From: Tunturiibacter gelidiferens
GTDB lineage: Bacteria; Acidobacteriota; Terriglobia; Terriglobales; Acidobacteriaceae
Length of the DNA: 64,000 nucleotides
Assembly: GCF_014201335.1 (NCBI RefSeq)
Contig: NZ_JACHEB010000002.1
Span: forward strand, 248,001-312,000
Direction: 5' to 3'
Positions 54,801 to 63,494 of the stretch are shown piece after piece. The notes below the pieces were generated by a model, which ran no database searches, was not told where the DNA came from, and saw nothing but the letters and a program-made list of their open reading frames with translations. The position numbers and the translations under genes were made by a program. Positions within the stretch are counted from its first letter, which is position 1, and the number at the start of each line of letters is the position of its first letter.

Positions 54801-57800
54801 TTTCGTCGAACTCTGCATGCTCAAAGGAACCGAATTTTGTCGTCAGGCCCCTGAGCGTTCGGATAAGACAGAGCTGCAGATTGGCCATGTCAGTGGCGAA
54901 ACCGATCTTCGCCTTCTGTGCAAAGCGAAGGCCATTCTCGACTTCCCTTTGCACTTCAGCGAGCGGATCTCCCGTCGCGATAAGCAGGGTGTTCAGGCTG
55001 ATACGGCTGTACGCTGCGTAGGTGAGGTCGCCGATTGTCTTTGCAATCTCGAAGGCTTGACGCGTCACATTACAGCAAGCCGAGAGATGCTGCATCCATG
55101 GCATGATGCCATTTGCGAAAGCGGCATAGGTCGCAGCCTGGAAGCGCTTCAAACCACGCTTTTCAACCAGATCATAGCCGAGCTGAGCGAATCGAAATGC
55201 ATTCTTGTAGTCGCCGAACCTATGCCCCGCTACGAAGCTAAGCCAAACATAGTGGACACACGAACCGTCGTTGTTGCCGTGCTCGATGCTGAGACTAACC
55301 GCCCCACAGACGACCAGGGCAAAAAGATTCGTATCCGTAAACATTGCAGAGCTCAATACCTTAGTCAGAACATCCAGAGTCGCGATAGACGTGGGGTCGC
55401 TCATCAGTGGGAAGTCCATAACTTTCTCGATCTCGCGACTTCCGAGCCGTGACCAGATCCGTTCGTATTCGCTTCGTACCTGTTCCTCCGTTGGCTGGAG
55501 GGGCCAGTCGATACCGAGATGGTGCAGGTAGTCGAGGCCAATGGCGATTGCACGGTTCGTCTGAGAGATCGCCATATAAACATCGATACCCAGGCACGTG
55601 GCCATCGCTAGTTCGACGGTATTTGAGGCACGCGATCGAAGCATTTCCACGCGCTCGGCCGCGATGGCCAGCTCGCCAGTCAGGAACTCGCATTCGGCCC
55701 GCTGCAATTCCAGTTGGAAAATCAGATCGTGGTTGCGCTCCCAGGCCGCATCCGTCAAAAGCGCTTGGCCAGCGACGAAATACTGAAGAGCTGAGGCGTA
55801 GGCGGTAGACCCCTTGGCCCGTTTGCCGGCGATCAGGTTCAACTCAGCTACCTGGAAGCGCTCCTCTTCTGAAACGATGAGCTCAGCTCCGCGATTCAAC
55901 TGATTGACGATCTCGAATACGGCCTCCTCACGCTTTTCAGGCGGGGTGTGCGCATGGAGCAATCGCCCGATTCGTAGATGTGCTTCAGCGCGGGCTTCTT
56001 CCGCAATAAGCGAATAGGCTGCTTCCTGTATGCGGTCGTGCGCAAACCGGTAAGAGTTCTCCGAGCGGACAATCAGCTCCTGGTGGAGAGCCTCCCATAG
56101 TTCCGCTTCGGTCTCTTGCTCGGACGCCTCAAGAACAGCAGAAAGTGTGGCGGCTTCGGCGCTGTTTCCAATGCAGGCAAATTGCTGCAGGGCCTTTTGA
56201 ATTGCAACTGGAAGCCGGTTCAGTTTTGCAACCATAAGGTCTACAACGTTGTCGGTATAACCCTTAGCCCGAATGGCATCCAGATCCCAGCGCCATCGGG
56301 CATCTCTATGGTCGAAAGTGATGAGCCCCTCTTCAACCAGGGCATGGATAAACTGACGGACAAAAAACGGGTTGCCGGAAGTCTTCTCGTGCAAGAGTTG
56401 CGCCAGCAACAGCGCAGGCTGCGATTCACAATGGAGGGCATCTGCAATCAAGTGTGCCAAATCGGCGGGGCTCAGCGGCGTCAGACGGATCTCCTGCTCA
56501 GCGGCTCCGGCCTGACGGATTGCTGACAGCTTCCGCATCAGCGGATGCGCCGAGTCGACCTCGTTGTCTCGATAAGCGCCGACCACGAGAAGGTGTGCCA
56601 GATCCTGCTGGACCAGCAAATCCTCTAGAAAGTCGAGTGTTGCCACGTCAAGCCATTGCAAATCGTCGAGAAACAGGACCAGCGGATGTTCAGGGCGCGC
56701 GAAAACGCTGATAAACCGCCGAAATGCAAGATAGGAGCGAGTTTTCGCGTCTTGAGGCGGTAAAGCGGCAACAGGCGACTGCTCTCCGATGATTAGCTTC
56801 AATTCAGGGACGAGATCGATAAGGAGCGATCCATTCGGACTTAACGCCAATAGAAGGTCATCCCGCCATTTGCTCAGCTGGCCGTCAAGCTTACTCATCA
56901 GTGGGCGCAAAAGGCTCTGGAAAGCTTGCGCCACAGTTGCGTAAGGAATATCGCGCTTGTACTGGTCGAACTTGCCTGACGCAAATAGGCCACGCGGCGG
57001 AACAAGGGATTTGCGAAGTTCATTGACAACAGCGGATTTGCCAATGCCAGAGTATCCGGAGACAAGAACCAATTCCGGCCTTCCGCCGGCAACAACACGC
57101 TCGAACGCCGCAAGCAGAGCATCGACTTCGCGCTCCCTCCCGTAAAGCTTCTCGGGTATCAGCAACTGGTTTGGGACATCGTGTGTCCCCAGCTGGAACG
57201 GTTCAATGCACCCTCTCGATTCCCAGTCCCCGAAGCACTTTTGAAGATCGGCCTCAACGCCTAAAGCGGTCTGATAACGGTCCTCGGCGTTTTTGGCCAG
57301 GAGCTTCATAACGATCGCAGACAATGGCTCGGGCACTGCAGCGCGATCCCGAGGCGGTCTCGGCCGGCGTGCAATGTGGCAGTGGACCCATTCCAGGGGG
57401 TCGGCTGCGTCAAATGGCAGTGCGCCGGTAAGCATCAGATACAAGGTGACGCCCAGGGAGTAAAAATCGCTGCGGGCATCGACCGAACGGTTCATGCGGC
57501 CGGTCTGCTCGGGTGCCATGTAGGCCAGCGTGCCGGAAATAATCTCCGGCGGTGCGGGCGGCTGGAGCTCGCGGGGCAACCGCGATGCAACCCCGAAGCC
57601 AGTAAGCCATACGCAGTCGGCGTCGTCGACGAGCACGTTTTCAGGCTTGATGTCCTTATGTATGAGTCCGTGCCGATGGACTTGGCAGAGCGCCGTCGTC
57701 AAGCCGATCGCGATGCGCAGGGCGCGGGTCAGATCGAGCGGTTGTCCCTGGCCTCGCTCAAGAATCAGATCCAGAGGATCACCGCCAGGGTCTTTGAGTA

Positions 57801-58143
57801 CGAGGATCGCTCGCCCTTCGTGACGAGTGAGCGCCAGAGGCTTGGCTGCCCATGCGGAATCGACTTCGCCTGCGAGCGAGTATTCGTGCTCCAGCCGCCG
57901 GAGACTCTGAGGCGATGGGTGTTCTGCCGCGAGCGCCACTACCAGAACGGGGGATGGGTTGTCCTGCTGCCGGCCGCGGTAAAGGGTGAAGTCCGCAGCT
58001 TCCCGGAGGGGTACGAGCACGTACCCAGAGGGCTTTGTTCCGGAAGGTGTCCTCGTCGCCACGGCTGCAGCTCCCAGATCCCGCGCGTCTTGCGAAAATG
58101 GAATCCCAAGTGGCAATGTAGTCATGTGGATCCCCCGAGCCAA
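51892..58143 (-). CDS. Giant sigma-54 activator: kinase-like, AAA/TPR, GAF, PAS-PAS, AAA+ and Fis HTH domains
   Basis: 2083 residues. Order: Ser/Thr kinase-like domain (about 40-310; HGLIHKDIKPENVL), signalling ATPase (LYGREREVDALLAAF, Walker A SGYSGIGKSAV, FLDDLQWLD), long helical repeat region (about 600-1330), GAF (about 1370-1510; SILCLPIVERAQLVGALYLE), two PAS domains (HTGSFGWSVASGEIYWS; VIVVLGPNGRPVYANRVALE), sigma-54 AAA+ domain (LILGETGTGKELIARALH, ELFGHEKGAFTGAL, GGTLFLDEIGDLP), and a Fis-type HTH (GAAAKLGIPRQTLESKIRRL). The first five parts are those of the kinase/ATPase/sensor-histidine-kinase fusions, with the histidine kinase replaced by an activator. Kinase DFG reads GFG (182-184) and the VAIK lysine is not evident, so the kinase part may be inactive. 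Another in-frame ATG (Met7) is possible. Confidence 0.94.
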   Translation of the reverse strand: MARGIHMTTLPLGIPFSQDARDLGAAAVATRTPSGTKPSGYVLVPLREAADFTLYRGRQQDNPSPVLVVALAAEHPSPQSLRRLEHEYSLAGEVDSAWAAKPLALTRHEGRAILVLKDPGGDPLDLILERGQGQPLDLTRALRIAIGLTTALCQVHRHGLIHKDIKPENVLVDDADCVWLTGFGVASRLPRELQPPAPPEIISGTLAYMAPEQTGRMNRSVDARSDFYSLGVTLYLMLTGALPFDAADPLEWVHCHIARRPRPPRDRAAVPEPLSAIVMKLLAKNAEDRYQTALGVEADLQKCFGDWESRGCIEPFQLGTHDVPNQLLIPEKLYGREREVDALLAAFERVVAGGRPELVLVSGYSGIGKSAVVNELRKSLVPPRGLFASGKFDQYKRDIPYATVAQAFQSLLRPLMSKLDGQLSKWRDDLLLALSPNGSLLIDLVPELKLIIGEQSPVAALPPQDAKTRSYLAFRRFISVFARPEHPLVLFLDDLQWLDVATLDFLEDLLVQQDLAHLLVVGAYRDNEVDSAHPLMRKLSAIRQAGAAEQEIRLTPLSPADLAHLIADALHCESQPALLLAQLLHEKTSGNPFFVRQFIHALVEEGLITFDHRDARWRWDLDAIRAKGYTDNVVDLMVAKLNRLPVAIQKALQQFACIGNSAEAATLSAVLEASEQETEAELWEALHQELIVRSENSYRFAHDRIQEAAYSLIAEEARAEAHLRIGRLLHAHTPPEKREEAVFEIVNQLNRGAELIVSEEERFQVAELNLIAGKRAKGSTAYASALQYFVAGQALLTDAAWERNHDLIFQLELQRAECEFLTGELAIAAERVEMLRSRASNTVELAMATCLGIDVYMAISQTNRAIAIGLDYLHHLGIDWPLQPTEEQVRSEYERIWSRLGSREIEKVMDFPLMSDPTSIATLDVLTKVLSSAMFTDTNLFALVVCGAVSLSIEHGNNDGSCVHYVWLSFVAGHRFGDYKNAFRFAQLGYDLVEKRGLKRFQAATYAAFANGIMPWMQHLSACCNVTRQAFEIAKTIGDLTYAAYSRISLNTLLIATGDPLAEVQREVENGLRFAQKAKIGFATDMANLQLCLIRTLRGLTTKFGSFEHAEFDEIGFERHLESYPPAAHWGYWVRKLQAHFFAGDFASAIEASLKARPLLATLPNFAPAEYEFYSALARAAFCDCATAAQSREHYHALEAHYKQLQIWAENCPENFENRAALVGAEIARIEGRMLDAEKLYEDAIRSAQANGFVHNEALANELAAGFYRARGLEKVAKAYFKEARSLYARWGADGKVKQLDELYPRLRDERTHTSSTAIAPPVGQLDVETVVKASQALSSEMVLSSLIEKLVRIAVEHAGAERGLLILIRDREPRIEAEATTGPGRIEMVVRQEQVTPSDLPQSALHYVIRTQESVLLDDASADDVYSKDEYVRQNRSRSILCLPIVERAQLVGALYLENNLTACAFTPDRVAVLQFLASQAAISLENASLYSDLQRSEAFLTEGQSISHTGSFGWSVASGEIYWSAETYNIFELDRAVKPTLEMILPRFHPDDKDLVQQTLDRACEAKADFDLEHRLLMPDGSIKHLHISARVLTTSSGNLEFVGAVTDITAAKQAEEKSRRDDHELRHIADAIAQVIVVLGPNGRPVYANRVALEYTGLSIEEVRAESFRDRVVHPEDTEMFKEVRQNALLNGVPFETEQRVLGKDGKYRWFLLRYNPFRDEEGRLVRWYATAVDIEDRKVAEQRIQNENVTLREEIDRFSMFEEIVGSCEPMRQVLKQVAKVAPSGSTVLILGETGTGKELIARALHRRSNRAARAFVRVNCAAIPQSLIASELFGHEKGAFTGALQRRLGRFESADGGTLFLDEIGDLPMETQIALLRVLQEREFERVGSNHPIPVDVRLIAATNRDLPAAVAAGTFRQDLFYRLHVVPIVVPPLRERAADIPLLVEYFVGRYAKAAGKKIRHIGRQTLEQLTAYGWPGNIRELQNVVERAVILGETDTFFVDESWLKRESAESRQPREGLSTLSDREVGMIEAAIVDCHGRISGPSGAAAKLGIPRQTLESKIRRLKISKYGLKHQSS

Positions 58144-58645
58144 TTGCGCTTATGGCAGTCGCAGTCTTTCCGTATTCGAGCTTCGAATTGTCTCGGGCAT
58201 TCAGGGATTGCTACGTGCCTTCGCTTGGGTCGAGCCATGTCTGCCATGCTCGATACTTTTGAAGTGAGTATCAAGGAAGGTTCGGAAGATTGTATTCCCC
58301 AAAGGAATGGATTTTCAACGCCATTGACTGGTGCGTATCGGATACCACTATTTAGGGGTTTGATGCCCAAGTATGTGTACAGCATCCAGCAATCGCCGGT
58401 GACATGACGTTCTGCTCTCCGTGCGCTTCGGGCACGTACAGCTATCAACAGCTAGCCTCAGGTTCAGCGAGCCAGGCAACTGGCTGAGTCCTCGTCATTT
58501 TGCCGAAAACGCAGCACCAAGAATCGATCTCGTCCATTTTGCTTCAGTTGTTTACGAATGGCCCTCGGCATGCCTACCCGGATGCTGCAGGAACGTGGAT
58601 TCGCGAATCCGTTACCGATGATGAGTTGATAAAGAGGAGCAACTA
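58144..58645. other. Divergent control region of the giant activator
   Basis: About 500 bases between the leftward activator gene and rightward small ORF. It holds the palindrome GCCAGGCAACTGGC at 58471-58484, TCGTCATTTTGC at 58492-58503 and a sigma-54 type promoter at 58559-58574. A segment near 58350-58400 weakly resembles the activator's C-terminal HTH end (RGLMPKYVYSIQQS), possibly another relic. No intact gene. Confidence 0.5.
58559..58574 (+). promoter_or_regulatory. Sigma-54 type promoter upstream of the small ORF and STAS gene
   Basis: TGGCCCTCGGCATGCC keeps the GG and GC of the -24/-12 boxes with correct spacing but is the weakest of the three. TCGTCATTTTGC lies 67 nt upstream and the palindrome 88 nt upstream, the same offsets as at fumC. 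Confidence 0.6.
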
Positions 58646-58747
58646 ATGACTTCTTCACCTTCCATCCGGGTTACTCGCGCTTTCAATGGGATTGGCGTTG
58701 TCTATGCTGACCGCTTCGCCAGGCGGGCCATGATCTCGTATCGGTAG
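58646..58747 (+). CDS. Possible 33-residue peptide after a sigma-54 promoter
   Basis: ATG 58646 follows AGAGGAGC by five bases, a strong ribosome-binding site, and the frame ends with TAG at 58745-58747. The product begins MTSSPSIRVTRAFNGIGVVY and ends RRAMISYR; it has no recognisable motif. Its placement 72 bp after the promoter and 33 bp before the STAS gene supports translation. It could be a leader or the remnant of a longer gene. Confidence 0.4.
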   Translation: MTSSPSIRVTRAFNGIGVVYADRFARRAMISYR

Positions 58748-58780
58748 CCCACGACCGCGCCCGAAAGGAATGGTCAACCA

Positions 58781-59068
58781 ATGTTGAGGATTGAAAAGGA
58801 GTCGGACGGAGACACTACGAGCCTGCGGCTCAGTGGCCGAATTCAATCGGCCAATATCGACAACATACGGGCTCAAATGGACGATCACAACGTTCACATG
58901 CTCCTGGACTTGGGTGAGGTCACTCTTGTGGACGTTGAGGTTGTACGATTCTTGCGTGACTGCGAGGACGGAGGGATTGCATTGGTTCATTGTCCTCCTT
59001 ATGTGCGCGAGTGGATTCTTCGCGAGCGAGCCGAAGGGGCACAGCCGCAGGTTTCGGATAACATCTGA
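58781..59068 (+). CDS. STAS-domain protein (anti-sigma-factor-antagonist-like)
   Basis: 95 residues forming one STAS-like domain: SLRLSGRIQSANIDNIRAQM, MLLDLGEVTLVDVEVVRFLR and GIALVHCPPYVREWILRE. The phospho-acceptor serine of SpoIIAA-type proteins is replaced (TLVDVEV), so regulation by a partner-switching kinase is doubtful. Expression likely comes from the sigma-54 promoter at 58559. It may have a signalling role linked to the activator; no partner gene is visible beside it. Confidence 0.8.
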   Translation: MLRIEKESDGDTTSLRLSGRIQSANIDNIRAQMDDHNVHMLLDLGEVTLVDVEVVRFLRDCEDGGIALVHCPPYVREWILRERAEGAQPQVSDNI

Positions 59069-59470
59069 TTCGTTCGTGTCGTCCGGGCAATTGAACAAGG
59101 GAACATCGTCCGCTGGTATGGAACTAAGGCCGATATCGATCCCCGGAAGCGCTCCGAGGGGAAATTGCAGGAAGATGAGCAGTATGCGCGCGATCACCGA
59201 TCGCTCTTCGTCAGCCCATCGTAGTCCTGGCGCAGGGCCGCATTTTCCGGCCCTCAGGCGAGGCTGCGAACCCTTGGATTTTTGACAAACGGTTGAATCG
59301 AAAATCAGGCATTTGGGAATCAATAAGTACGGTCCGAAACGTCAATCCTTCTAGTTGGGGCGGCTCTCGCTTCCATCGAGCGGCTCCTCCCATCACATTC
59401 TCTTTTCGTCTGCCCAGACCGATGCACCTCAAAAGGTGAGCCCATCCGTTGCCGGTCCAGGTTTTGATTC

Positions 59471-59515
59471 CAGCACGTTCTGCTGAGCATTCGTCATTTT
59501 GCTGAAGGTGAAGCA
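59471..59515 (+). promoter_or_regulatory. Palindromic activator-binding sites upstream of fumC
   Basis: CAGCACGTTCTGCTG at 59471-59485 and TGCTGAAGGTGAAGCA at 59500-59515 repeat the half-sites seen at 51734-51778, 44-88 bp above the promoter at 59559. Confidence 0.65.
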
Positions 59516-59558
59516 TGAATCCGATGTTGACACAGTCTCTTTTCAGCACCTTCGCAAT

Positions 59559-59574
59559 TGGCAGGATGCTTGCA
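59559..59574 (+). promoter_or_regulatory. Sigma-54 promoter of the fumC operon
   Basis: TGGCAGGATGCTTGCA matches the -24/-12 consensus with one mismatch in the first box and exact spacing, 83 bp before the fumC start. TCGTCATTTTGC lies 68 nt upstream. Confidence 0.8.
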
Positions 59575-59657
59575 TCTATAAATTCCGAAAGTGCGGGAGA
59601 CAGATCGCGAACAAGATGACACGGTGATTGCAATCCCTGAATGCGAAAGGAGAATAG

Positions 59658-61088
59658 ATGAAGAAAGCACCCACCGACTTAGAGCAGCCGACCTTCAGAG
59701 TTGAATCCGACAGCATCGGCGAGGTGAGAGTATCGAGCACCACACTCTGGGGGGCACAGACCCAGCGATCGCTCGAGCATTTCAGCATCGGGAAAGATCT
59801 GATCCCCCGCGAAATGATCTCAGCCTACGCGATACTGAAGAAGGCAGCCGCCAACGCAAATCACGAAGGCGGCAGGCTTGATAGCGAGCACCACACACTC
59901 ATTGTTCAGACCTGCGATGAGTTCCTTGCCGGCAAGCATCAGGATATGTTTCCACTGCACGTCTGGATGACAGGCAGCGGCACGCAATTCAACATGAACG
60001 TGAATGAAGTGATTTCCAACCGCTGCTGCCAGCTCGCGGGCACTCCGCTTGGCAGTAAGACACCAGTCCATCCTAACGACCACGTCAACATGTCGCAGTC
60101 CTCAAACGACTCGTTCCCCACTGCGATGAACATTGCGGCGGCGGTGAATGTGAAAGAGCTGCTTATACCCGCGGTGACTGCACTGCACGATGCAATCGGA
60201 TCGAAAGCCGAGCAGTGGAAAGACATCGTGAAGATCGGCCGCACACATATGCAGGATGCCACCCCACTCACGCTGGGGCAGGAGTGGTCGGGATATGTCG
60301 GAATGTTGAGCGAAGATCTCGAACGCATTGAGGATGCTCTGAACGGTGTGTATCGCCTTGCTCTGGGCGGAACAGCCGTTGGGACCGGAATCAATGCCGC
60401 CCCAGACTTCGGCGAGGCGGCTGCTGCCGAAATTGCGAAGCTCACGGGCCTTCCCTTTGCTAGCGCGCCGAACAAATTCACCGTGCAGGGCGCTCACGAT
60501 GCACTTGTTCAACTCTCGGGCACGCTCCGCACTCTGGCGGTTTCGCTCTACAAAATCGCAAACGACATCCGGTTGTTATCGTGCGGCCCGCGCGCGGGTT
60601 TCGCTGAATTGGTGATTCCGTCGAACGAGCCAGGCTCGTCCATCATGCCCGGTAAGGTGAACCCTACCCAGGCCGAAGCACTGACCATGGTTGCGGTGCA
60701 GGTGATGGCCAACGATGTAGCGGTTGGATTTGGTGGTGCAGGGGGCTACCTGGAGATGAATGTGTACAAGCCTCTGATCATCTTCAATATCGCTCACTCG
60801 GTCACGATTATGACCGACGGGTGCACAAATTTCCGGAAGTTCCTTATCGAAGGAACAGAGCCGAATTTGAAGGTGATCAAGGAGTACGTAGAGCGCTCCC
60901 TGATGTTGGTCACTGCGCTCGCGCCCGTAATCGGGTATGACAAGGCCTCTCAGATTGCCCATTACGCGCTCGACCACGAGCTCACTCTGAAGCAGGGCGC
61001 ACTGAAGCTCGGCTTCGTAACAGAAGAGGAATTTGACCGCGTTGTGGATCCAGCCAAGATGGTCCGCCCGTACGTTGCAAAAAGCTGA
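59658..61088 (+). CDS. fumC: Class II fumarate hydratase
   Basis: Interconverts fumarate and malate in the cytosol without an iron-sulfur cluster. 476 residues with family motifs [67 protein letters not shown] and the flexible catalytic loop [28 protein letters not shown] precedes ATG 59658. First gene of a forward operon with malic enzyme, so fumarate can be taken to pyruvate in two steps. Expressed from a sigma-54 promoter in a duplicated control region. No lesion. Confidence 0.96.
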   Translation: MKKAPTDLEQPTFRVESDSIGEVRVSSTTLWGAQTQRSLEHFSIGKDLIPREMISAYAILKKAAANANHEGGRLDSEHHTLIVQTCDEFLAGKHQDMFPLHVWMTGSGTQFNMNVNEVISNRCCQLAGTPLGSKTPVHPNDHVNMSQSSNDSFPTAMNIAAAVNVKELLIPAVTALHDAIGSKAEQWKDIVKIGRTHMQDATPLTLGQEWSGYVGMLSEDLERIEDALNGVYRLALGGTAVGTGINAAPDFGEAAAAEIAKLTGLPFASAPNKFTVQGAHDALVQLSGTLRTLAVSLYKIANDIRLLSCGPRAGFAELVIPSNEPGSSIMPGKVNPTQAEALTMVAVQVMANDVAVGFGGAGGYLEMNVYKPLIIFNIAHSVTIMTDGCTNFRKFLIEGTEPNLKVIKEYVERSLMLVTALAPVIGYDKASQIAHYALDHELTLKQGALKLGFVTEEEFDRVVDPAKMVRPYVAKS

Positions 61089-61148
61089 AAGAACAACATC
61101 GCCAATTCCTACCAGCGTTGAAAGCTTACAGAGCGAAAAAGGAGAAGT

Positions 61149-62801
61149 ATGCCGATGTCTCACAAAAATGGAATCGATTTGCTTCGGGACTCATTCGCGA
61201 ACAAGTCCACGGCGTTCACGGAAGACGAGAAGGAGCGCTACGGCCTCGTTGGTCTCGTTCCCGACGTGACAGAAACCGAAGATATTCAAGTGCAACGTGT
61301 GCTCCTGCAACTCGGCACAAAGAGCACAGATCTGGGACGCTATATCTACCTGATCGATCTTCTTGACCATAACGAGACCTTGTTCTATCGCACGATCATG
61401 TCCGATCCTGCGCGTTTTTTGCCCATCATATACGACCCAACGATTGGCGAGGCGTGCTTGAAATTTGGGCACATTTACCGCCAGCCTCGTGGTATGTATC
61501 TGTCCATTACCCGCCGCGGCAAAGTGAAAGAAATACTGAAGAACTGGCCCCAGAAGGATGTGCGGTTTATCTGTGTGACTGACGGCGGCCGAATTCTTGG
61601 GCTTGGCGATATCGGAGCGAACGGGATGGGAATCCCGATCGGCAAGCTGCAACTTTACACCGGCTGCGCTGGCGTACCGCCCCAGTATTTGTTGCCGATG
61701 TATCTCGATGCCGGGACGAACAACGAGCAGTACCTGCACGATCCTCTGTATTTGGGTCTGCGCCAGACACGCCCATCCGCCGAGGCCCTCTATTCCTTCG
61801 TCGACGAATTTGTCGAGGCGGTTCAAGAGGTGTTTCCAAAGTGTTGCATTCACTTTGAGGATTGGACCGGAAGCGATGCTGTTCATCTGCTCGAGCGCTA
61901 TCGGGACAAGTACTGCGTTTACAACGATGACGTGCAGGGCACAGCGGGCATCGTGCTCGCAGGGATGATCAACGCCGCGAAGATCAAGGGAACCAAGCTC
62001 AGCGATGAGAAATATCTCTTCCTGGGCGCGAGCTCCGCTGGCATCGGCCTCGCCGGTCTTCTGTGCTCAGCGCTGGTCAAGGAAGGATTGACACTGGAAC
62101 AAGCTCAGTCACAGGTCTATATGTTCGATGTCAATGGCCTGCTTGAATCGACCCGCACCGATCTATTCGATTTTCAGAAAATCTATGCCCACAAACACAA
62201 GCCAACGCGGGATTTTGTGGCGGCGATTGAAAGCATCCGGCCGACGACCATCATTGGCGTCAGCACAGTTGGTGGCACGTTCACCCAGGCGGTCGTCGAG
62301 GCAGTCTCGGGGGTTAACGAACGTCCAGTAATCCTTGCACTTTCGAATCCTACGGAGCATGCGGAATGCACGGCCGAGCAGGCATACACCTGGTCGAAGG
62401 GCAAGGCCATCTATGCCGCCGGCGTTCAATTTCCGCCAGTTCACTTCAACGGACAAACGTTCCTGCCGGGGCAAGCGAACAACTTTTACATCTTTCCTGC
62501 GGTTGGAATGGCCATCTTCGCGACCCAAGCATCTCGAGTCACCGATGAGATGTTCATTGAAGCCGCGCATGCCGTCGCAGATCAGGTGCCACCTGACCTA
62601 CTGAACCAGGGGCTCCTTTATCCGCTCCAATCGGGGATTCTTGAAATCGAGATTCAGACTGCCGCGCGAGTGGCAATATTGGTGTTTGATTCAGGACTCG
62701 CACGCGTGAAGCGTCCCAAAGACATGGTCGCCTTCATTCGCGAGCACGTGTACAAGCCGGAGTATGCCGCGGAACTAGCTATTGAAACGACCCCCGCTTA
62801 G
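61149..62801 (+). CDS. maeA: NAD-dependent malic enzyme
   Basis: Oxidatively decarboxylates malate to pyruvate and CO2. 550 residues, the long malic enzyme type. Motifs: YIYLIDLLDHNETLFYRTI, LPIIYDPTIGEACLKFGHIY, DGGRILGLGDIGANGMGIPI, YLDAGTNNEQYL, FEDWTGSDAVHLLERYRDKY, CVYNDDVQGTAGIVLAGMI and the nucleotide loop FLGASSAGIGLAGLL. ATG 61149 follows AGGAGAAG; a second ATG two codons later is possible. NAD preference is inferred from overall similarity. It lies 60 bp after fumC and fits a fumarate-malate-pyruvate route. Confidence 0.94.
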   Translation: MPMSHKNGIDLLRDSFANKSTAFTEDEKERYGLVGLVPDVTETEDIQVQRVLLQLGTKSTDLGRYIYLIDLLDHNETLFYRTIMSDPARFLPIIYDPTIGEACLKFGHIYRQPRGMYLSITRRGKVKEILKNWPQKDVRFICVTDGGRILGLGDIGANGMGIPIGKLQLYTGCAGVPPQYLLPMYLDAGTNNEQYLHDPLYLGLRQTRPSAEALYSFVDEFVEAVQEVFPKCCIHFEDWTGSDAVHLLERYRDKYCVYNDDVQGTAGIVLAGMINAAKIKGTKLSDEKYLFLGASSAGIGLAGLLCSALVKEGLTLEQAQSQVYMFDVNGLLESTRTDLFDFQKIYAHKHKPTRDFVAAIESIRPTTIIGVSTVGGTFTQAVVEAVSGVNERPVILALSNPTEHAECTAEQAYTWSKGKAIYAAGVQFPPVHFNGQTFLPGQANNFYIFPAVGMAIFATQASRVTDEMFIEAAHAVADQVPPDLLNQGLLYPLQSGILEIEIQTAARVAILVFDSGLARVKRPKDMVAFIREHVYKPEYAAELAIETTPA

Positions 62802-62940
62802 GACAGGAAGGCACAATTCCGCGCTTGTAGAACAACGAAACCTCTTCCCATGAAGACTCTAGGGGTGTCGATTTGTGAGAAGCCTCGCCGTTACACGGGA
62901 TTTGGCCGTCTGCGCCACATCTGGACCCAAGGAGGACTAA

Positions 62941-63492
62941 ATGATGGAATCCACACACAATGAAGGTGTCGTCGCTGGAACTCGCATGTCACGTATGGGC
63001 CAGGAAATTGGCTTTGGAACCATGCTGGCAATCTCCTGCCTCATCAGCTATTGGCTCATCACGAGCATCCTTGCGCGCGAGTATTCTGTATCGCGCGACA
63101 ATGACCTGCTGGGAGGTATGTGGGCAGTGGTCGCGACAATCTTTGTGTTTCGATACAGAACTCTCCAGAGCGATCGCGCGGCCATATCGCGGACGCTGGC
63201 GACAGTCCTTAGCTTCGCACTCTGCTTCTTATACTTTCTAATTTTTCCGTTCAATGTCTTCGGGATGGCCGCAGTTATCTGGATCGGCACCGTCATTTTG
63301 GGTCTGATTGGCCGTTCTGAGGACATTGTCACAACAGCCATTACGACCGCCGTAGTGTTCGTTGTTGCCGGAATAAGTAGGGGGCCAGCCTGGATACAAC
63401 CCATTCTCCGACTTGTCGACACCGGCGTTGGCATCCTAGTCGCCTCTCTTGCTGCACGGGTGTGGGTACTTCTCAGACAGAAAGGAGAATAG
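62941..63492 (+). CDS. FUSC-like membrane protein (aromatic acid exporter type)
   Basis: 183 residues with about six membrane helices (GFGTMLAISCLISYWLITSI, GGMWAVVATIFVFRY, LATVLSFALCFLYFLIFPF, AAVIWIGTVILGLIG, ITTAVVFVVAGI, LRLVDTGVGILVASLAARVW). The GGMWAVVATIFVFR, arginine-rich turn and final DTGVGILVASLAARV resemble the membrane half of FUSC/aromatic-acid-exporter proteins; the cytosolic half of larger members is missing. AAGGAGG precedes the start. Its place between malic enzyme and lutA suggests organic-acid or anion efflux, not proven. Confidence 0.7.
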   Translation: MMESTHNEGVVAGTRMSRMGQEIGFGTMLAISCLISYWLITSILAREYSVSRDNDLLGGMWAVVATIFVFRYRTLQSDRAAISRTLATVLSFALCFLYFLIFPFNVFGMAAVIWIGTVILGLIGRSEDIVTTAITTAVVFVVAGISRGPAWIQPILRLVDTGVGILVASLAARVWVLLRQKGE

Positions 63493-63494
63493 AA

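Larger units (their letters stand above)
59205..59640 (+). pseudogene. Relic of a sigma-54 activator 3' end plus promoter (inverted duplicate of 51600-52035)
   Basis: The plus strand here follows the minus strand of 52035-51600. First comes a decayed Fis-type HTH coding end: GGCCGCATTTTCCGG, TTGAATCGAAAATCAGGC and AGTACGGTCCGAAACGTCAA line up with the last codons of the giant activator but contain indels and stops. Next are the post-stop spacer, the two palindromes and the -24/-12 promoter in the same order and spacing. So fumC was once preceded by its own activator gene, or the block was copied here. Confidence 0.8.

Noticed and set aside
57376..58407. 343-codon frame opposite the start of the giant activator
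   Set aside because: Antisense to the kinase-like domain; no protein features of its own.
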